64,000 nucleotides of DNA from Saccharomycopsis fibuligera x Saccharomycopsis cf. fibuligera. Taxonomy: Eukaryota > Ascomycota > Saccharomycetes > Ascoideales > Saccharomycopsidaceae. The position numbers and the translations under genes are program-made. Where the stretch lies: positions 2,480,001 to 2,544,000 of the forward strand of contig CP012812.1 of assembly GCA_001936135.1 (NCBI GenBank), in the 5' to 3' direction. Positions 9,719 to 20,589 of the stretch are shown in pieces (positions within the stretch are counted from its first letter, which is position 1; every line of letters begins with the position of its first letter). The notes under the pieces were generated by a model. It searched no databases, was not told the DNA's origin, and was given only the letters and a program-made list of their open reading frames with translations.

Positions 9719-9956
9719 GTTAGCTGGTAATAATAATACTTTTTATTTTTTTTTTTTATTTTTTTTTTTTTTTTATTTTTGTTAGTAAGATGTGGTTATC
9801 TTGATAAGCTAAACTTAGCAAAGACATGACGGGAGCTTTATTTTTTTCATTCTTGGACTTCCGTTGCTTTATTTTTTAGTAGTGCCCATCGCGTCAAATC
9901 GGGACGACTTTGCTATAGTATAATTTTTCCCAGATTCTACAAATAACCTCATCAGT

Positions 9957-10778
9957 ATGCCACCATTTCCAAAAGATAAGTTTCAGCTCATAATCAGACA
10001 AACCGAAGAGTTTGTTAAACAGCATTGTGAACACTTGGACTCTGCTCATGACTGGGACCATGTCAATCGTGTCAGAAACCTCGCTTTGAGGCTTTATAAG
10101 CAGACTTTTCCTTATAATAATGGTGAAAGTGATGACGATGTTGCTACGAGACAACTGGTGGAGCTCATTGCTTTGTTGCACGACGTAGGTGACTTCAAGT
10201 TTGGATATGATCAAAAGGCTTTGGTTACTAGTTTTATTCGACCATTGTTTAAAGACTTGAAAGTTAGCGGCTTGCTGTCAGAACGAGAAGCGGATGAAAA
10301 GATTGATTTCATTCTTGAAGAGATAGGCTCTGTCAGTTGGAGAAAATCATTAAAAAGCGAGAAACAAAGCGAAAATGACAAGAACAGTGACTCAGAACAG
10401 CAAGCCGATAGAATTTCAGAGGTGAAAGTTTATGAATTCGTGAGCGATGCTGATAGGTTAGACGCAATGGGTAACATTGGTGTTGCTCGTTGCTTCGCTT
10501 ATGGTGGCAGCAGACACTCAAAACTTTATGACTTGTCAGTGAAACCGAATACAAGCCTTACAAAGGAATCCTATGATGCCCAAACTGAAAAACTACAAGA
10601 CGGAAAACCTGCTCTCAAGCAGTCGAAAAATAACTCGTTAAATCACTTTTATGAAAAACTATTAAAACTTAAAGATAGTTTGAAAACCGAAGAGGCTAAA
10701 AAGTTAGCAGTCGTTAAACATAAAAGGTTAGTCGATTTCGTTGATGGGTTTTTGCAGGAAGTTAAAGGTGAAGTATGA
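9957..10778 (+). CDS. HD-domain metal-dependent phosphohydrolase, 273 aa
   Basis: Member of the HD superfamily, resembling bacterial YedJ-type proteins found also in fungi. Metal-binding residues are visible in order: H31-D32 and H35 in AHDWDHVNRV, H75-D76 in IALLHDVGD, and a late Asp in FVSDADRLDAMG (D164/D166). It is therefore likely an active hydrolase of a phosphorylated nucleotide or similar compound; the substrate is unknown. An acidic/Gln linker (about 131-152) interrupts the domain. The divergent neighbour POA1 acts on a nucleotide phosphate, which may be coincidence. In-frame CTG codons at residues L68 and L107 would be Ser in a CUG-Ser yeast. No yeast gene name is offered. Confidence 0.8.
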   Translation: MPPFPKDKFQLIIRQTEEFVKQHCEHLDSAHDWDHVNRVRNLALRLYKQTFPYNNGESDDDVATRQLVELIALLHDVGDFKFGYDQKALVTSFIRPLFKDLKVSGLLSEREADEKIDFILEEIGSVSWRKSLKSEKQSENDKNSDSEQQADRISEVKVYEFVSDADRLDAMGNIGVARCFAYGGSRHSKLYDLSVKPNTSLTKESYDAQTEKLQDGKPALKQSKNNSLNHFYEKLLKLKDSLKTEEAKKLAVVKHKRLVDFVDGFLQEVKGEV

Positions 10779-10818
10779 ATAATTTTCTAAGTAAATATAT
10801 ATTGCATACTCTTCTTAC

Positions 10819-11499
10819 CTATTTGGCCAAGTCCCATCCCTTTTTCAATCTTTTTGCAGCCACTTCTGCATTTGTAGAACCCAATTCCTCTATCAAAAGC
10901 TTGCGAATACCAGCCCATGTACTTTCACTCAAAGAAAGTTGAGATTCTGGCTCTTTTTTCGTTGCTGGAACAACTTTTTCGATATCTGGTTCTGGGGTTT
11001 GTTCTTGCGAAGGAGGAGCGGAAGGTTTAGAGTTGACCATGACCATGAATGACACTTCATTGTTTTTCACACCTTGAAGGTCTTGCAATTGAATACTGTC
11101 TTGGGGAACTTTAGATTTCACCAAGAGTTTCACTTGAGCAGAGCTCAAAGTGGTATATTTGTCGTCATCGGTAAACTGTTTCTTGACATTCTCAATCAAC
11201 TGGTCTTTAACTTGGTAAATAGTATTAGTTGCCTCGCTGACAAATTCTGCGGCAAACTTGTAAGGTGGTTTGATGGACTTGAATTTCAATTTGTATTTTT
11301 CTTGTTTGCCAGATCCGGTTTTTCTAGCATCATTAGTAAAAAGAGTCTTTTTCGCAGGAGGCTTTGGAAAGGCAATTGGAAGCTGCTGGAGCTTGGAGAG
11401 ATCTTCCTTGTAATCATCGTTGTAAACAATGCCGTTACTTTTTGCAGAAAGAAGCTGCAAGAAGTTGTCGACAAAGGTTTCCTGAGTTACAGTAGACAT
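10819..11499 (-). CDS. GET5: GET pathway ubiquitin-like protein Get5/Mdy2, 226 aa
   Basis: Scaffold of the Get4-Get5 complex that passes tail-anchored proteins from Sgt2 to Get3 for ER insertion. Three parts are visible. An N-terminal Get4-binding region covers about residues 1-60. A ubiquitin-like fold at about 72-158 includes IYQVKDQLI, KLLVKSKV and VSFMVMV. After a Pro/Glu linker comes the short C-terminal homodimerisation domain, with TWAGIRKLLIEEL and the hallmark ending KKGWDLAK. Length agrees with the 212-residue S. cerevisiae protein. It faces the TRF4-like gene across a 321-bp shared promoter. Confidence 0.88.
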   Translation of the reverse strand: MSTVTQETFVDNFLQLLSAKSNGIVYNDDYKEDLSKLQQLPIAFPKPPAKKTLFTNDARKTGSGKQEKYKLKFKSIKPPYKFAAEFVSEATNTIYQVKDQLIENVKKQFTDDDKYTTLSSAQVKLLVKSKVPQDSIQLQDLQGVKNNEVSFMVMVNSKPSAPPSQEQTPEPDIEKVVPATKKEPESQLSLSESTWAGIRKLLIEELGSTNAEVAAKRLKKGWDLAK

Positions 11500-11820
11500 A
11501 TTTTGTATAATGATTTGATGGGAAATTTCAACAAATTTTTTTTTTCTTTTTGGCTATTTGCTAGTAATTGCAATCAGTTAAAGTAAAGGTCAGAAAAGAA
11601 GCAAATAGATATTCAACTTCTTAACTGATCGGAAAATATCAATACACGTGATCTCATCTTAACCCTACAAAAAAAATTACCAAGACAATAATCTATCAAA
11701 AAAAAAAAAAAATTAATGAGTCTGCTCAGCTTGCAAGAACTTGTTTAACAAGGTTTTCAGCTAGCCAAAAGTATTCACTTTGACAAGTAAAGGAAAAAGG
11801 TTGCGCAATATATATAGAGA
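11500..11820. promoter_or_regulatory. Divergent GET5/TRF4 promoter with CACGTG and PAC-like motif
   Basis: The E-box CACGTG is at 11645-11650, three bases from CTCATC at 11653-11658. The complement of the latter carries the GATGAG core of PAC elements found upstream of rRNA-processing genes. A T-run at 11538-11547 and an A-run at 11699-11712 flank them. TRF4-type enzymes act in nuclear rRNA surveillance, so a PAC-like element is reasonable; activity is inferred only. Confidence 0.45.
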
Positions 11821-13905
11821 ATGCCACCAGTTAAAAGAGCTAACTCATTTTTGAGCCTTCCCGAGGAAGTGCGATCAGAGGACGGCTCATCAGACCATTC
11901 CGGAGATTATGTGAACTTAGATAGCACCGATGAATTAAATACAAGCAAAAACGACGATGATGTTTCTGAAATAAAGATAATTGACGTGGATTCTGACAAT
12001 GAGAATGATAATGAAGATGTCAAAGAACCAAAAAAAGCCAAAGAGGAGATAATAAAAATGAAATCTGTCAGCCCTAATCCAAAGAAGAGAAGTTTAGATG
12101 ATGATTCTTCAGACAGTTCTCAAAATAGCAGAGATAAACAACCATTGAATAAAAGTCAAAAAGTCGCCAACAATGATGAAGGAGAGTTGGCCGCTAATGA
12201 GGATTTTATATCATTTGATTTTTCTGACGCCGAAGAAGAAGGAGAAGAAGAAGAGCTTGAAAATAACGAAGAGAAAGATGATGGTGCAATAGAAGTTGAA
12301 GAACATAACGGCGAGAAAGTAACTGTGAATAGTGCATTCCCATGGGTATTGAATCATGATCATTCTAGACAGAGAGAAATTGCTGATTGGCTTACCCTTG
12401 AAATTCAAGACTTTGTGCATTATATTTCCCCATCCAAGGAAGAAATTGTTGTGCGAAATGGCTGTATTGATAGACTCAAAAGCGCCATAGAAAGCTTCTG
12501 GTGCGATAGCCATGTTTATGTGTTTGGCTCTTATGCTACTGATTTGTACCTACCGCACTCTGATATTGATATGGTGGTCAAGACCGATAACTCTGATGAT
12601 GTTCGGTATTTGAAAGATAACCGCTCCAGTTTGTACAAATTGTCGAATTATTTGAAAAACAAAGGCATTGTAACGAACGTTGAAGTCATTGCCAAGGCAA
12701 AAGTGCCGATCATCAAGCTAGTGGAAGCAGAATCTAAAATTCATGTTGATATTTCGTTTGAAAGATCTAATGGTCTTGAAGCAGCAATGGTGATAAAAGG
12801 TTGGCTAGATACTACTCCAGGGCTTAGAGAACTTGTTCTAATTGTAAAACATTTTTTATCTACGAGAAACTTGAATAATGTCCATTTAGGTGGATTAGGT
12901 GGCTACTCTACCATATGTTTGGTGTACACGTTTCTCAAGCTTCACCCAAGATTAGCTACAGATGCCATCAACCCTATGAAAAACATTGGGGTTTTGCTTA
13001 TTGAGTTTTTTGAGCTTTTTGGCAAGAACTTTGGCTACGATAATGTGGCAATAGCGCCTGTGTGCCACGAAAACAATGGCCAGCCGGGGCTTTTGAACAA
13101 GAATGCATATCCTGACCTACAGAATAGAAACCCATTTCAATTAGCAATACAGGACCCAAGTGATCCATCTAACAATATCTCTCGAGGCTCATTCAATGTT
13201 CGTGGCTTAAAGAAAGCCTTTGCTGGGGCTTTTGATTTGCTTGTTGACAAGTGTTTTGAGTTAGAAGGAAAAACTTATAAGCAAAGATTAAATGAATCAA
13301 TTTTGGGCAATATTATCAAATACAAAGGCGAACGTCGTGATTTCCTGGACGAAAGACATTTGGTAAAGAATTTGGCAGCAATTGAGAATCAAGTTCTCTA
13401 TTTTGGCGAGGGGCGTAACAAGCGCAAGTTGGCCAGCGATAACAAAAACAGACTTAATGGAGTCTTGCTATCTGATGATGATGACTTAGGAAGCGAGAGC
13501 AGCAGTGATGAAGATGAGGAAGATGACGATAGTGATAGTAGCGATCTGGAAGATGAAGACGATGAAGATGAAGACGAAGATGAAGACGGCCAGGAAAACG
13601 ATGAAGAAGAGGAAAATCAAGAAGGTGAGAGTGATGATGGGTCTAGTTATTTGAAGACCCCTCAGCCTGCTGGGTTAAAGCCCAAAATTTCGGCTGTTGC
13701 TCCATACACTGAGAAGCCTCAAGTTGATAAGCTAATGGGTCTTGATGATGAGAGCGAGGATGAGTCCGCTAAGCCTAAAGGCGAGGGTGAAGAGAGTATT
13801 AATGTTGAAAAGAAAGCAAGGCTGGCAGAATCTAGTAGACCCGGATTCAGAAAGGTGAAACGGGATTTTTGGCAGCAAAAGGGAAGCATTGACTTGAGCT
13901 ATTAA
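11821..13905 (+). CDS. TRF4: Non-canonical poly(A) polymerase Trf4/Trf5 (TRAMP subunit), 694 aa
   Basis: Catalytic subunit of TRAMP, which adds short poly(A) tails to aberrant nuclear RNAs for exosome decay. A disordered acidic N-terminus (about 1-170) precedes the nucleotidyltransferase core. The core shows F235-G-S, then catalytic D248 and D250 in HSDIDMVV and the third Asp D310 in IHVDISFE. The central PAP-associated domain follows (LGGLGGYSTICLVYTFLKLH and RNPFQLAIQDP). A long Asp/Glu-rich segment (about 555-605) comes after, and the C-terminus ends KRDFWQQKGSIDLSY. The acidic segment has a CTG that reads better as Ser in an SSD-S-E pattern. TRF4 and TRF5 cannot be distinguished here. Confidence 0.85.
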   Translation: MPPVKRANSFLSLPEEVRSEDGSSDHSGDYVNLDSTDELNTSKNDDDVSEIKIIDVDSDNENDNEDVKEPKKAKEEIIKMKSVSPNPKKRSLDDDSSDSSQNSRDKQPLNKSQKVANNDEGELAANEDFISFDFSDAEEEGEEEELENNEEKDDGAIEVEEHNGEKVTVNSAFPWVLNHDHSRQREIADWLTLEIQDFVHYISPSKEEIVVRNGCIDRLKSAIESFWCDSHVYVFGSYATDLYLPHSDIDMVVKTDNSDDVRYLKDNRSSLYKLSNYLKNKGIVTNVEVIAKAKVPIIKLVEAESKIHVDISFERSNGLEAAMVIKGWLDTTPGLRELVLIVKHFLSTRNLNNVHLGGLGGYSTICLVYTFLKLHPRLATDAINPMKNIGVLLIEFFELFGKNFGYDNVAIAPVCHENNGQPGLLNKNAYPDLQNRNPFQLAIQDPSDPSNNISRGSFNVRGLKKAFAGAFDLLVDKCFELEGKTYKQRLNESILGNIIKYKGERRDFLDERHLVKNLAAIENQVLYFGEGRNKRKLASDNKNRLNGVLLSDDDDLGSESSSDEDEEDDDSDSSDLEDEDDEDEDEDEDGQENDEEEENQEGESDDGSSYLKTPQPAGLKPKISAVAPYTEKPQVDKLMGLDDESEDESAKPKGEGEESINVEKKARLAESSRPGFRKVKRDFWQQKGSIDLSY

Positions 13906-15947
13906 ACTACCTGATCTATTCAGGTTTTGCGATAAAGCAGCAGCTTTAATAGAGAACGACAGTTATCCTATCATTAAATCATTATGAGTTGATACTTACT
14001 AGCCAGTATTTGCAATTATCAGTTACTGCGCCAGCAGGCTTGCTTTCGCTGTATCATTATCTTTTCACAACAACTGTTACAAGCTTTTTTTTTTTTTTTC
14101 TTTTTTTTTTGTTTTCATTCTTTCCATTTTTATCAAACGTATAGCCGGGGTTTCGTCATTTGTGCCTGTTTATATAGAAAAGGCCTTTTCTGTATCATAT
14201 TTTTCCACGTGTTACTATTATTTCATCTTTTTGTCTTTCACTTGTTTTGTTTTATTTATCATTCGTTTTATGCAATTCTCATTGTCATATCTACCCATAC
14301 GTTTAGTACTATAATATCATAGATACAATCATAAAATTGATTTTTGTTTAAGCAATAGATGATGGTCAAGAAATAACATTGACGTATTGTATATTCCACC
14401 AATCCTTTCGGTATTGCCTCTGCAAGGACTAGCGTTATTGGCGATGAGCTGCTTGTATATGGCACAATGCACCGCTGGCTGCACTAGACACATAACATCA
14501 TTGTCGTGTTTTCCCTCTTTTTTCTTAGTAGAAGCACCTGTTATGAAGCTTTACCCCTTTGTTGATGTGTTAGGTGGTCTTTTAAAGTATTAATGGGTTA
14601 CAGTGCCCATGGGTAAATCATAACCTGCACAGCCTCAATCATAAATATATGTCTGTCTTGCTACTATTGAGATGGTTGTATTGTACAATTGGCATCCGTG
14701 GAGTCGCCCCGTTTATCGCAGAGTTTGACCGGCGGCGATGAGCGTGATAAAGAACTTAACATAAGTACAGAGTTACCGAAATTACAGAGTAATTCATGCT
14801 CAGTAAGTAGATTAGTCTTCCCGTACCGTGAGATGAATGTGATACGTACGAGATACAACGGGGTCAGGAGCTACTGGAGTTGGCACTGGTACAATGGGCG
14901 TGAAGGATGTGAAGTTGATCAACTTTTCGATGGAGATTTTATCGAAAGTGCAAAATCCAACATGTCTTATATACGTGTCGCATGCCTTTTGTTTTTTCTG
15001 CTGTTTGTTTTGTTCAATATTGGCCATTGTGCATACACGCCAGTGTGCGGGAAAGCTGTGTATAGAATTGTTAGACACCACATCTCCGTCTGGCCACCTC
15101 CCTTGCCGGAGCGCAGATCTTAGCTAATAAAACAAAGATAAATGTATACAAAGGTTAATCAATCGGCATTTGCCATAGGGAATACTGGCTGGCGCCTGTA
15201 TTTAAAAATTGATTACAAAAAGAGATTAGCTATTGTTAACTTATAACGAGGACATTGCAAATTGGTAGATATTGTAAACTTAATTAATACAATGGTACTA
15301 ACGCGCTGTTGTTACTTTTACCTTAAGTGGGCAGCAGATATCATTAACCTGAGTCCCGAGTACATTTCAGGGGATAGAGAAAACTACCAGCCTTTAACAA
15401 AGTTGTGTCCACCTTGTAATCTCCTGCTGTTTTAACACATCCATATGTCTAGGCTTTCACTTTCCCTGCTTTTTTTTTAAAAAAAAAAGCATTTGTGTCA
15501 AATAAATTGGTACTTATGACTGACTGCTGGTAAAGTGCACTAACTTACAAGAGTATAATGAAAAAAAAAAAAAAATGAAAAAAAAGTATAAGCATGGTAG
15601 GTGGTATCACGAAAGTTAGTCATCATGAGCTACAACTTCTTTTTTTAATTATTAAAATCATTAAACATAATATTAGACCATAAACGCAAACACAAGTAGT
15701 AAATTAAAATCGAAAAACAGAAAACAAAAAAGCAGCCAGAAAGAAAAAAAAAAAAATAATAATAAACATAAAGTATAGTATAGTAATGCACATGAAGAAT
15801 GAAAAGAACTATAAGAATAATAACAGTACTACTAGTATCTGTAATAGTAGTATGTGTGATAGTAGTATCGTTTAATCGTAACAAATTCATTGGATAGAAG
15901 ATAATGACTTGACAACATCGAATGAAAATTTTGAAAAATCTATAAAT
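13906..15947. other. 2-kb convergent gap without a certain gene
   Basis: Two genes converge here, yet 2,042 bases separate them, far more than terminators need. The plus strand is T-rich up to 14115, and a CACGTG lies at 14207-14212. Small overlapping ORFs occur at 14812-15081 (minus), 14962-15123 (plus) and 15292-15435 (plus). The last contains a perfect branch-point heptamer TACTAAC at 15295-15301. None is convincing, because the plus-strand ones use CTG in hydrophobic positions. A GC-T9-A10-GC near-palindrome at 15468-15490 could act as a two-way terminator. A non-coding RNA gene cannot be excluded. Confidence 0.4.
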
Positions 15948-17279
15948 TTACACATAAGCAATGTTTTCACTTATCACTGAGATACCATTGCTAAATGGGT
16001 TCTTGAATTTTCTTGGGATTCCATAGTTGGAAGAGTTGTTATTGAGTGGCATAACCATTTGGGGGCCTCTCATGTTTCTACCAGACTTGGCATTGTTACC
16101 AGGGGTGTTGTTTGGCATTGAACGCCAGAAGAATTCATCATCTGGAGAGTTTATCACTGAAGAAGCGGTAGAAGATGATGAAGAATAGCAAGAGGAGGAA
16201 GTAGACATGGCAAAAGTCTCACTAGACACGGATGACACTGAAGAGCAACTGCTGCTAGTAGATGGAGCAGAAGACAAGTTAGAGGACGTTGAGCTTGAGG
16301 AGGAGATGGAGAAGTTTTGTGGTTTATTGTAATTAGTGTTGACAGTAAGTTGTGGGTTAGCCATGCGGCTAGAGGGGGTAGTGGTGGCTGTTGGAACACT
16401 ATGGAGTCTAGTTTGTTGAGATCTTGAGCCAAAGGAGATGTTTGGTTGAGAATGGGAATGTGTTGGAATTGCTGGCATGGTTGGCAAGCGAGATAATGGT
16501 TGTGGTTGATGTTGCTTTTGCTGAGAAGGAAGTTGAGGCAATGATGGGAATTTTCTGAGCTGGTTAGCGCCTCTTTGGGAAGTTCTTGGAAGAGGTTTGC
16601 TGGAAGACATCAAAAAGTTTTTGTTATTATTGCTATTGGTGGAGTTGATGCTATTGCTACTGTTACTGTTAGAAAGACCTTCACTTGGTCTTGGAGGAGA
16701 ATTGATTTTTTGTTGGCTGAGAAAGTTTTTCAACTTCATGACGTTTTTGATTTCCTGCTTGATTGGAGTCAAAAAGTCTCTCAAGACGTAGACCAAGTCA
16801 TGGCTAGTTATTGTGATATCCCAGTCAAGCAAAAACAATAACTGTCTTTCCATTTCGTTGATTTCATGGGTAGTGAATAAACCATCGGTGTATTTAGCCC
16901 AGTGTTTGTTTTTGGGAGAAGCATCATTATGGAATTTGGCGCTGAGGATCAAACAGGCCAAAAAGATTCTGTGTCTGGAGCTAGGATCTTGAGCAGAAGC
17001 TCCCTGAGGAAGCTTTTCGTTAAGTTTTTTCAAGTAAACCAAAGTAGCCATCAATGTACCAGTGAACACGTTAGTGTACTTGACGAGTTTGGAGATGAAG
17101 GTGTACAAGGAAGGAAGAGCAGAAGAACCAGGACTGCCAGTTGGGGAAGAAGGAGGAGACGGGTAGGAGTCTTGAACACAGCATGGCAACACCTTGAGTG
17201 TGCTGTTCACCAAGCACTGAAGCATCTGGTTGTTGACTGGCTGGTTTAAAAAAATGTGAAGGGCCTGAGAGTTGGACAT
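15948..17279 (-). CDS. PHO85-type (Pcl1/2-like) cyclin, 443 aa
   Basis: Cyclin partner of the Pho85 kinase, of the Pcl1,2 group that acts in G1 and polarised growth. The cyclin box lies at about residues 58-160. Landmarks are LYTFISKLVKYTNVFTGTLM, RHRIFLACLILSAKFHNDAS, the KHWAKYTDGLFT segment and INEMERQLLFLLDWDI. The C-terminal two thirds are Ser/Asn/Gln-rich low complexity with many Ser-Pro or Thr-Pro sites, compatible with phosphorylation and degradation control. This tail is longer than in the S. cerevisiae Pcl1/2 proteins. A TATA box (TTATATATAA, 17425-17434) lies about 150 bp upstream of ATG 17279. The exact PCL number is not assigned. Confidence 0.8.
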   Translation of the reverse strand: MSNSQALHIFLNQPVNNQMLQCLVNSTLKVLPCCVQDSYPSPPSSPTGSPGSSALPSLYTFISKLVKYTNVFTGTLMATLVYLKKLNEKLPQGASAQDPSSRHRIFLACLILSAKFHNDASPKNKHWAKYTDGLFTTHEINEMERQLLFLLDWDITITSHDLVYVLRDFLTPIKQEIKNVMKLKNFLSQQKINSPPRPSEGLSNSNSSNSINSTNSNNNKNFLMSSSKPLPRTSQRGANQLRKFPSLPQLPSQQKQHQPQPLSRLPTMPAIPTHSHSQPNISFGSRSQQTRLHSVPTATTTPSSRMANPQLTVNTNYNKPQNFSISSSSSTSSNLSSAPSTSSSCSSVSSVSSETFAMSTSSSCYSSSSSTASSVINSPDDEFFWRSMPNNTPGNNAKSGRNMRGPQMVMPLNNNSSNYGIPRKFKNPFSNGISVISENIAYV

Positions 17280-17424
17280 TGTAGTTGACGGAAGGAATGT
17301 GATGTAGTTCTTCTATAATAGTGACAAAGCAAAGCAGAAAAAGAGGAGGGAATGACAGTAGAGGCCTTGAGGAAACAGAAAACACATCTCCAAATGAACT
17401 TCAACTCCCAAGAGCATCCAAAGG

Positions 17425-17434
17425 TTATATATAA
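17425..17434 (-). promoter_or_regulatory. TATA box of the cyclin gene
   Basis: TTATATATAA, itself palindromic, about 146-155 bp upstream of the cyclin ATG. This is the usual yeast TATA-to-start distance. Confidence 0.5.
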
Positions 17435-17962
17435 ACTGCCAGCGGTACTAATGAAGCTTCACAGCAGAGAAGATTGAAAAAAACAGGCAGGCTGCTGCAT
17501 CCTGCAAGGAGTGGCAGGAAACGAGGACACTACTGCCCAAATATGCGATAGGCTGCGTGATATTGCAGGATGGCAGGTACTTTGCCGGTAGACGCGATGA
17601 GTGCAGGACTTGACATCATTTTGCAGAAGAGAACATATCGGACACAAGATTACGAAACAAAAGCACCAAAGCCTTGGTAATACATCGCGCACTGCTTAGC
17701 TAAGCGTAGTTCAGAGCCCCCCTGCGTGCCTTTCGCTCGACGCCTCAACGAAGGCACTCTACAAATCCGAAGCTATAATTAAATTTACATTGACTGATTC
17801 TCGTTCGGTATATTTCATTGCTGCAAACAGAAAACTAACTGCTCGATTCAAGCGGCCTAACCCAGTTATCAACGACACATTAACTTCGACTGTGTCTCGT
17901 CTTCCTTGCGTGCGTCTCCTTGGAGGAGCTGGTTTGTGTTCGTGTTAGCTTGGTGGGGCGAG

Positions 17963-17994
17963 CAGCGCTGGAAGGTGCGCACCTTCCAGCGCTG
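17963..17994. repeat. 32-bp perfect palindrome
   Basis: The half-site CAGCGCTGGAAGGTGC at 17963-17978 is followed directly, with no spacer, by its exact reverse complement at 17979-17994. The outer 8 bases of each half, CAGCGCTG, are themselves palindromic. The element is GC-rich in an AT-rich region, about 690 bp upstream of the cyclin start. Confidence 0.9.
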
Positions 17995-18854
17995 TTTTGA
18001 GGCTTTTCCAGCCCTGCCCACCCGGCATATATATGCTATACCAGCTGCGAGCATAGCCGGGGTTCTGGCAATAGTAAACAAAGCACAGCACAGAAAAACA
18101 CAAGACAGCAGCGGTCTACACGAAGACAACTCTATAGTCCACTTTCATTATTCTACGACTAACTACCTTGCCCATGGACCTTTCCCTTTAATTAATCAAC
18201 TAAAACCTCCTTCTCTCCGTATCTGACCTTTGTATCTTTTTTCTTTGTTTAGAGCAAGAGGCTAATCGTGTTTCCGGTATCCCCTACAAGACACACAATC
18301 CACACCGTTTCGCTCCATTACTTATCCATGTCTAGTTGATGCCAATGTTTTAACTATTCTTTTTTTTTTTTTTTTTTTTTCTATTCTTCCCTTTCATTTG
18401 TTCCCCTGGTTTTTTCTTCAGTGGTACCGAAATGCCAATGTGGTTTCTTATCGCGTCTGCATCTGCCCTCCTTCAACCGTCCACTTGGTAAAACTGTAGT
18501 TTTAATTCTATTAATAATTGCCTGACACATATATCCTTCCCATTCACTTTTCCCTCTTGGTAAATACAATGCCCTTTAAATTTGTTTGCCTCACACTACT
18601 ACATTTCCTATTATGGTAAACTTAATTTGTTTTTTGTTGCAAAAGTGTTAACATTTTTGCCTCGTTCGCATTTGATTGTACCTTCAACGTACAACGTTGT
18701 CCTGCAAAACCTTAAAATCGCCTGTTTGGAGTATTCATGGTCTGAGAAAAATGTGTGCCTACGGCTTCAATATCAATCGATGGCCATCGCTTCCCATCAC
18801 GTCTCTTTTTTGACAGTCAATCAACTCCTGTATCAGACTCGCCTAAAAGTGCAA

Positions 18855-18874
18855 GTCTGTCTGTCTGTCTGTCT
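18855..18874. repeat. (GTCT)5 microsatellite
   Basis: Five uninterrupted GTCT units in the spacer upstream of the cyclin gene. Confidence 0.8.
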
Positions 18875-20589
18875 GCCAAACTTTAGCTAAGTAGCTAGCT
18901 GACATGATGATGGCAGATCCTCATTTCTGCCGATAGTCCAGTTTATCGATGCTAATGGCTGGGCCTATTTAGCAGTCAAGGATGTCTGTCAACTTTCAGC
19001 CTTTCAGCCGTCCTCGTACTAAACTATACTAGACCAACACTTGTAGCTGGTGCGGTATTACGATTTCTCAATTAATTTTTGAACCAACTACCAAACCCTT
19101 CCCATATACACGCGGCTTATCAATATCACTGTACAACTGTACAATGTATACACATTTTTCACTGCTTTCCTGGAAAACTGAACTCAGATCTTGCTTTTCT
19201 ACCATATAGATATCTATATACAAAAAGTTGAGAAACACGTAAAATTACAATGCAAAGGTACCGTTTATCCAACAATGCACCAAAATATTCACAATTATCC
19301 CTTTACTCAGAAAAATAATTGACATTTTTTACTTGAGCTGGACTAATATATTTTCTTTATTTACTAAATTGATTGCGTTCGGAGGAGACGCAAAACAATC
19401 AAAAAAAGAAAAAAAAAAAAAAAAAGGGATATATGGAACGGTCAACACAACAATACGACGCCTAAATCCCAGTATTTTATTGCACGTATCCCATTCCGGA
19501 CTATTGTTCCACACTTGCTTTCAATGAAAGTGTCTCCTCTTTTTCATTCATTTGGTGCTTCTTTTTGTCACTGTTGTGATAAAAGTTGTTCTATTGTGTT
19601 TTTTTTTGCTTCAATTGTCTTTATGGAACGAATCCTCATGCACCATTCTGCAGGCCAGCCACCTTCCGTCGTTCGTGATGAGCAGCGCGCTGCTTGCAGA
19701 AATATTGATGCGCCATAAACAAACAAATAAATAAATAAGTAAGTAAATATATATCATGCCTGTTTTGATGGCTTGGCTTTGACATTGTGGTACACTCGCC
19801 TCGCATCATACGTCCTCTGATGTTCGGGTCGACGTCCTAGCCATGCTTGTCTTTGACCATTGCTAAATGGCATGATTTGGCAAAATTGCCATTTGGAAGA
19901 GCTTTCCATCAGAAAAAACTGATTTACGTTTCTCGAGAGAGTGCGAGGTTTTACTTCACGTTGCGAATAGAAAGGAACATCCATAGCAGCGGCTTAAAGT
20001 ACAGTGAATCAAAATCAAAAAACAAATACAAAAATCTATAAACTTTTTTTTTTTTTCTTTTCAATTAGGTGAAGATACAATAAGCTCAAAAAAATTAAAC
20101 CAATGCAATAAAAAAAGAAAAAGAAAGTGTAGCGTAAAAGTAGACAAAATCAAACAGCCAAAAAATAACAGAAAAAAAAAAATTAAAGTAAAGTAAAATC
20201 AAAACGATTAACAAAAAAATAGATTTTCATATTAAGACAAACGAAAACGTCAAAGTAGAAGAACAAAATTGAACAGTTTAAAAAGATAGATCCAAAAAAT
20301 AGGGCAATAATGAAAATATATATGAATGCAAGAAAATGGAATTATTAGAAAATAAATAACACAACATCAAGGGATAATACAACTCCGGTGGGTAAGACAA
20401 ATAGCAAATGACTATAACAGAACAAAATAGAAAGAAACAGGGCATGATGCAAAACAAATTAAAAGAAAAATTTAAAACACTTGTGGACGCATGTTCTAAG
20501 GTATGCCTTCAATACCTTTGAACGCATTATTTCTTGGGCAAAAGTGTAAACATTCCCTAAAGTACCAATTTAAGAGAAAAAGAAAAATG

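Noticed and set aside
14962-15123. 53-codon plus-strand ORF with signal-peptide-like start (MSYIRVACLLFFLLFVLF)
   Set aside because: Two of the core hydrophobic codons are CTG, which would be Ser here and spoil the signal peptide; an antisense ORF (14812-15081) overlaps it.
15292-15435. 47-codon ORF containing TACTAAC, or a spliced gene using it
   Set aside because: A TACTAAC heptamer is expected several times by chance in AT-rich DNA; no donor gives a convincing ATG-bearing exon 1.
19820-19840. tRNA B-box-like GTTCGGGTCGAC
   Set aside because: No matching A box, acceptor stem or downstream T-run at proper spacing.
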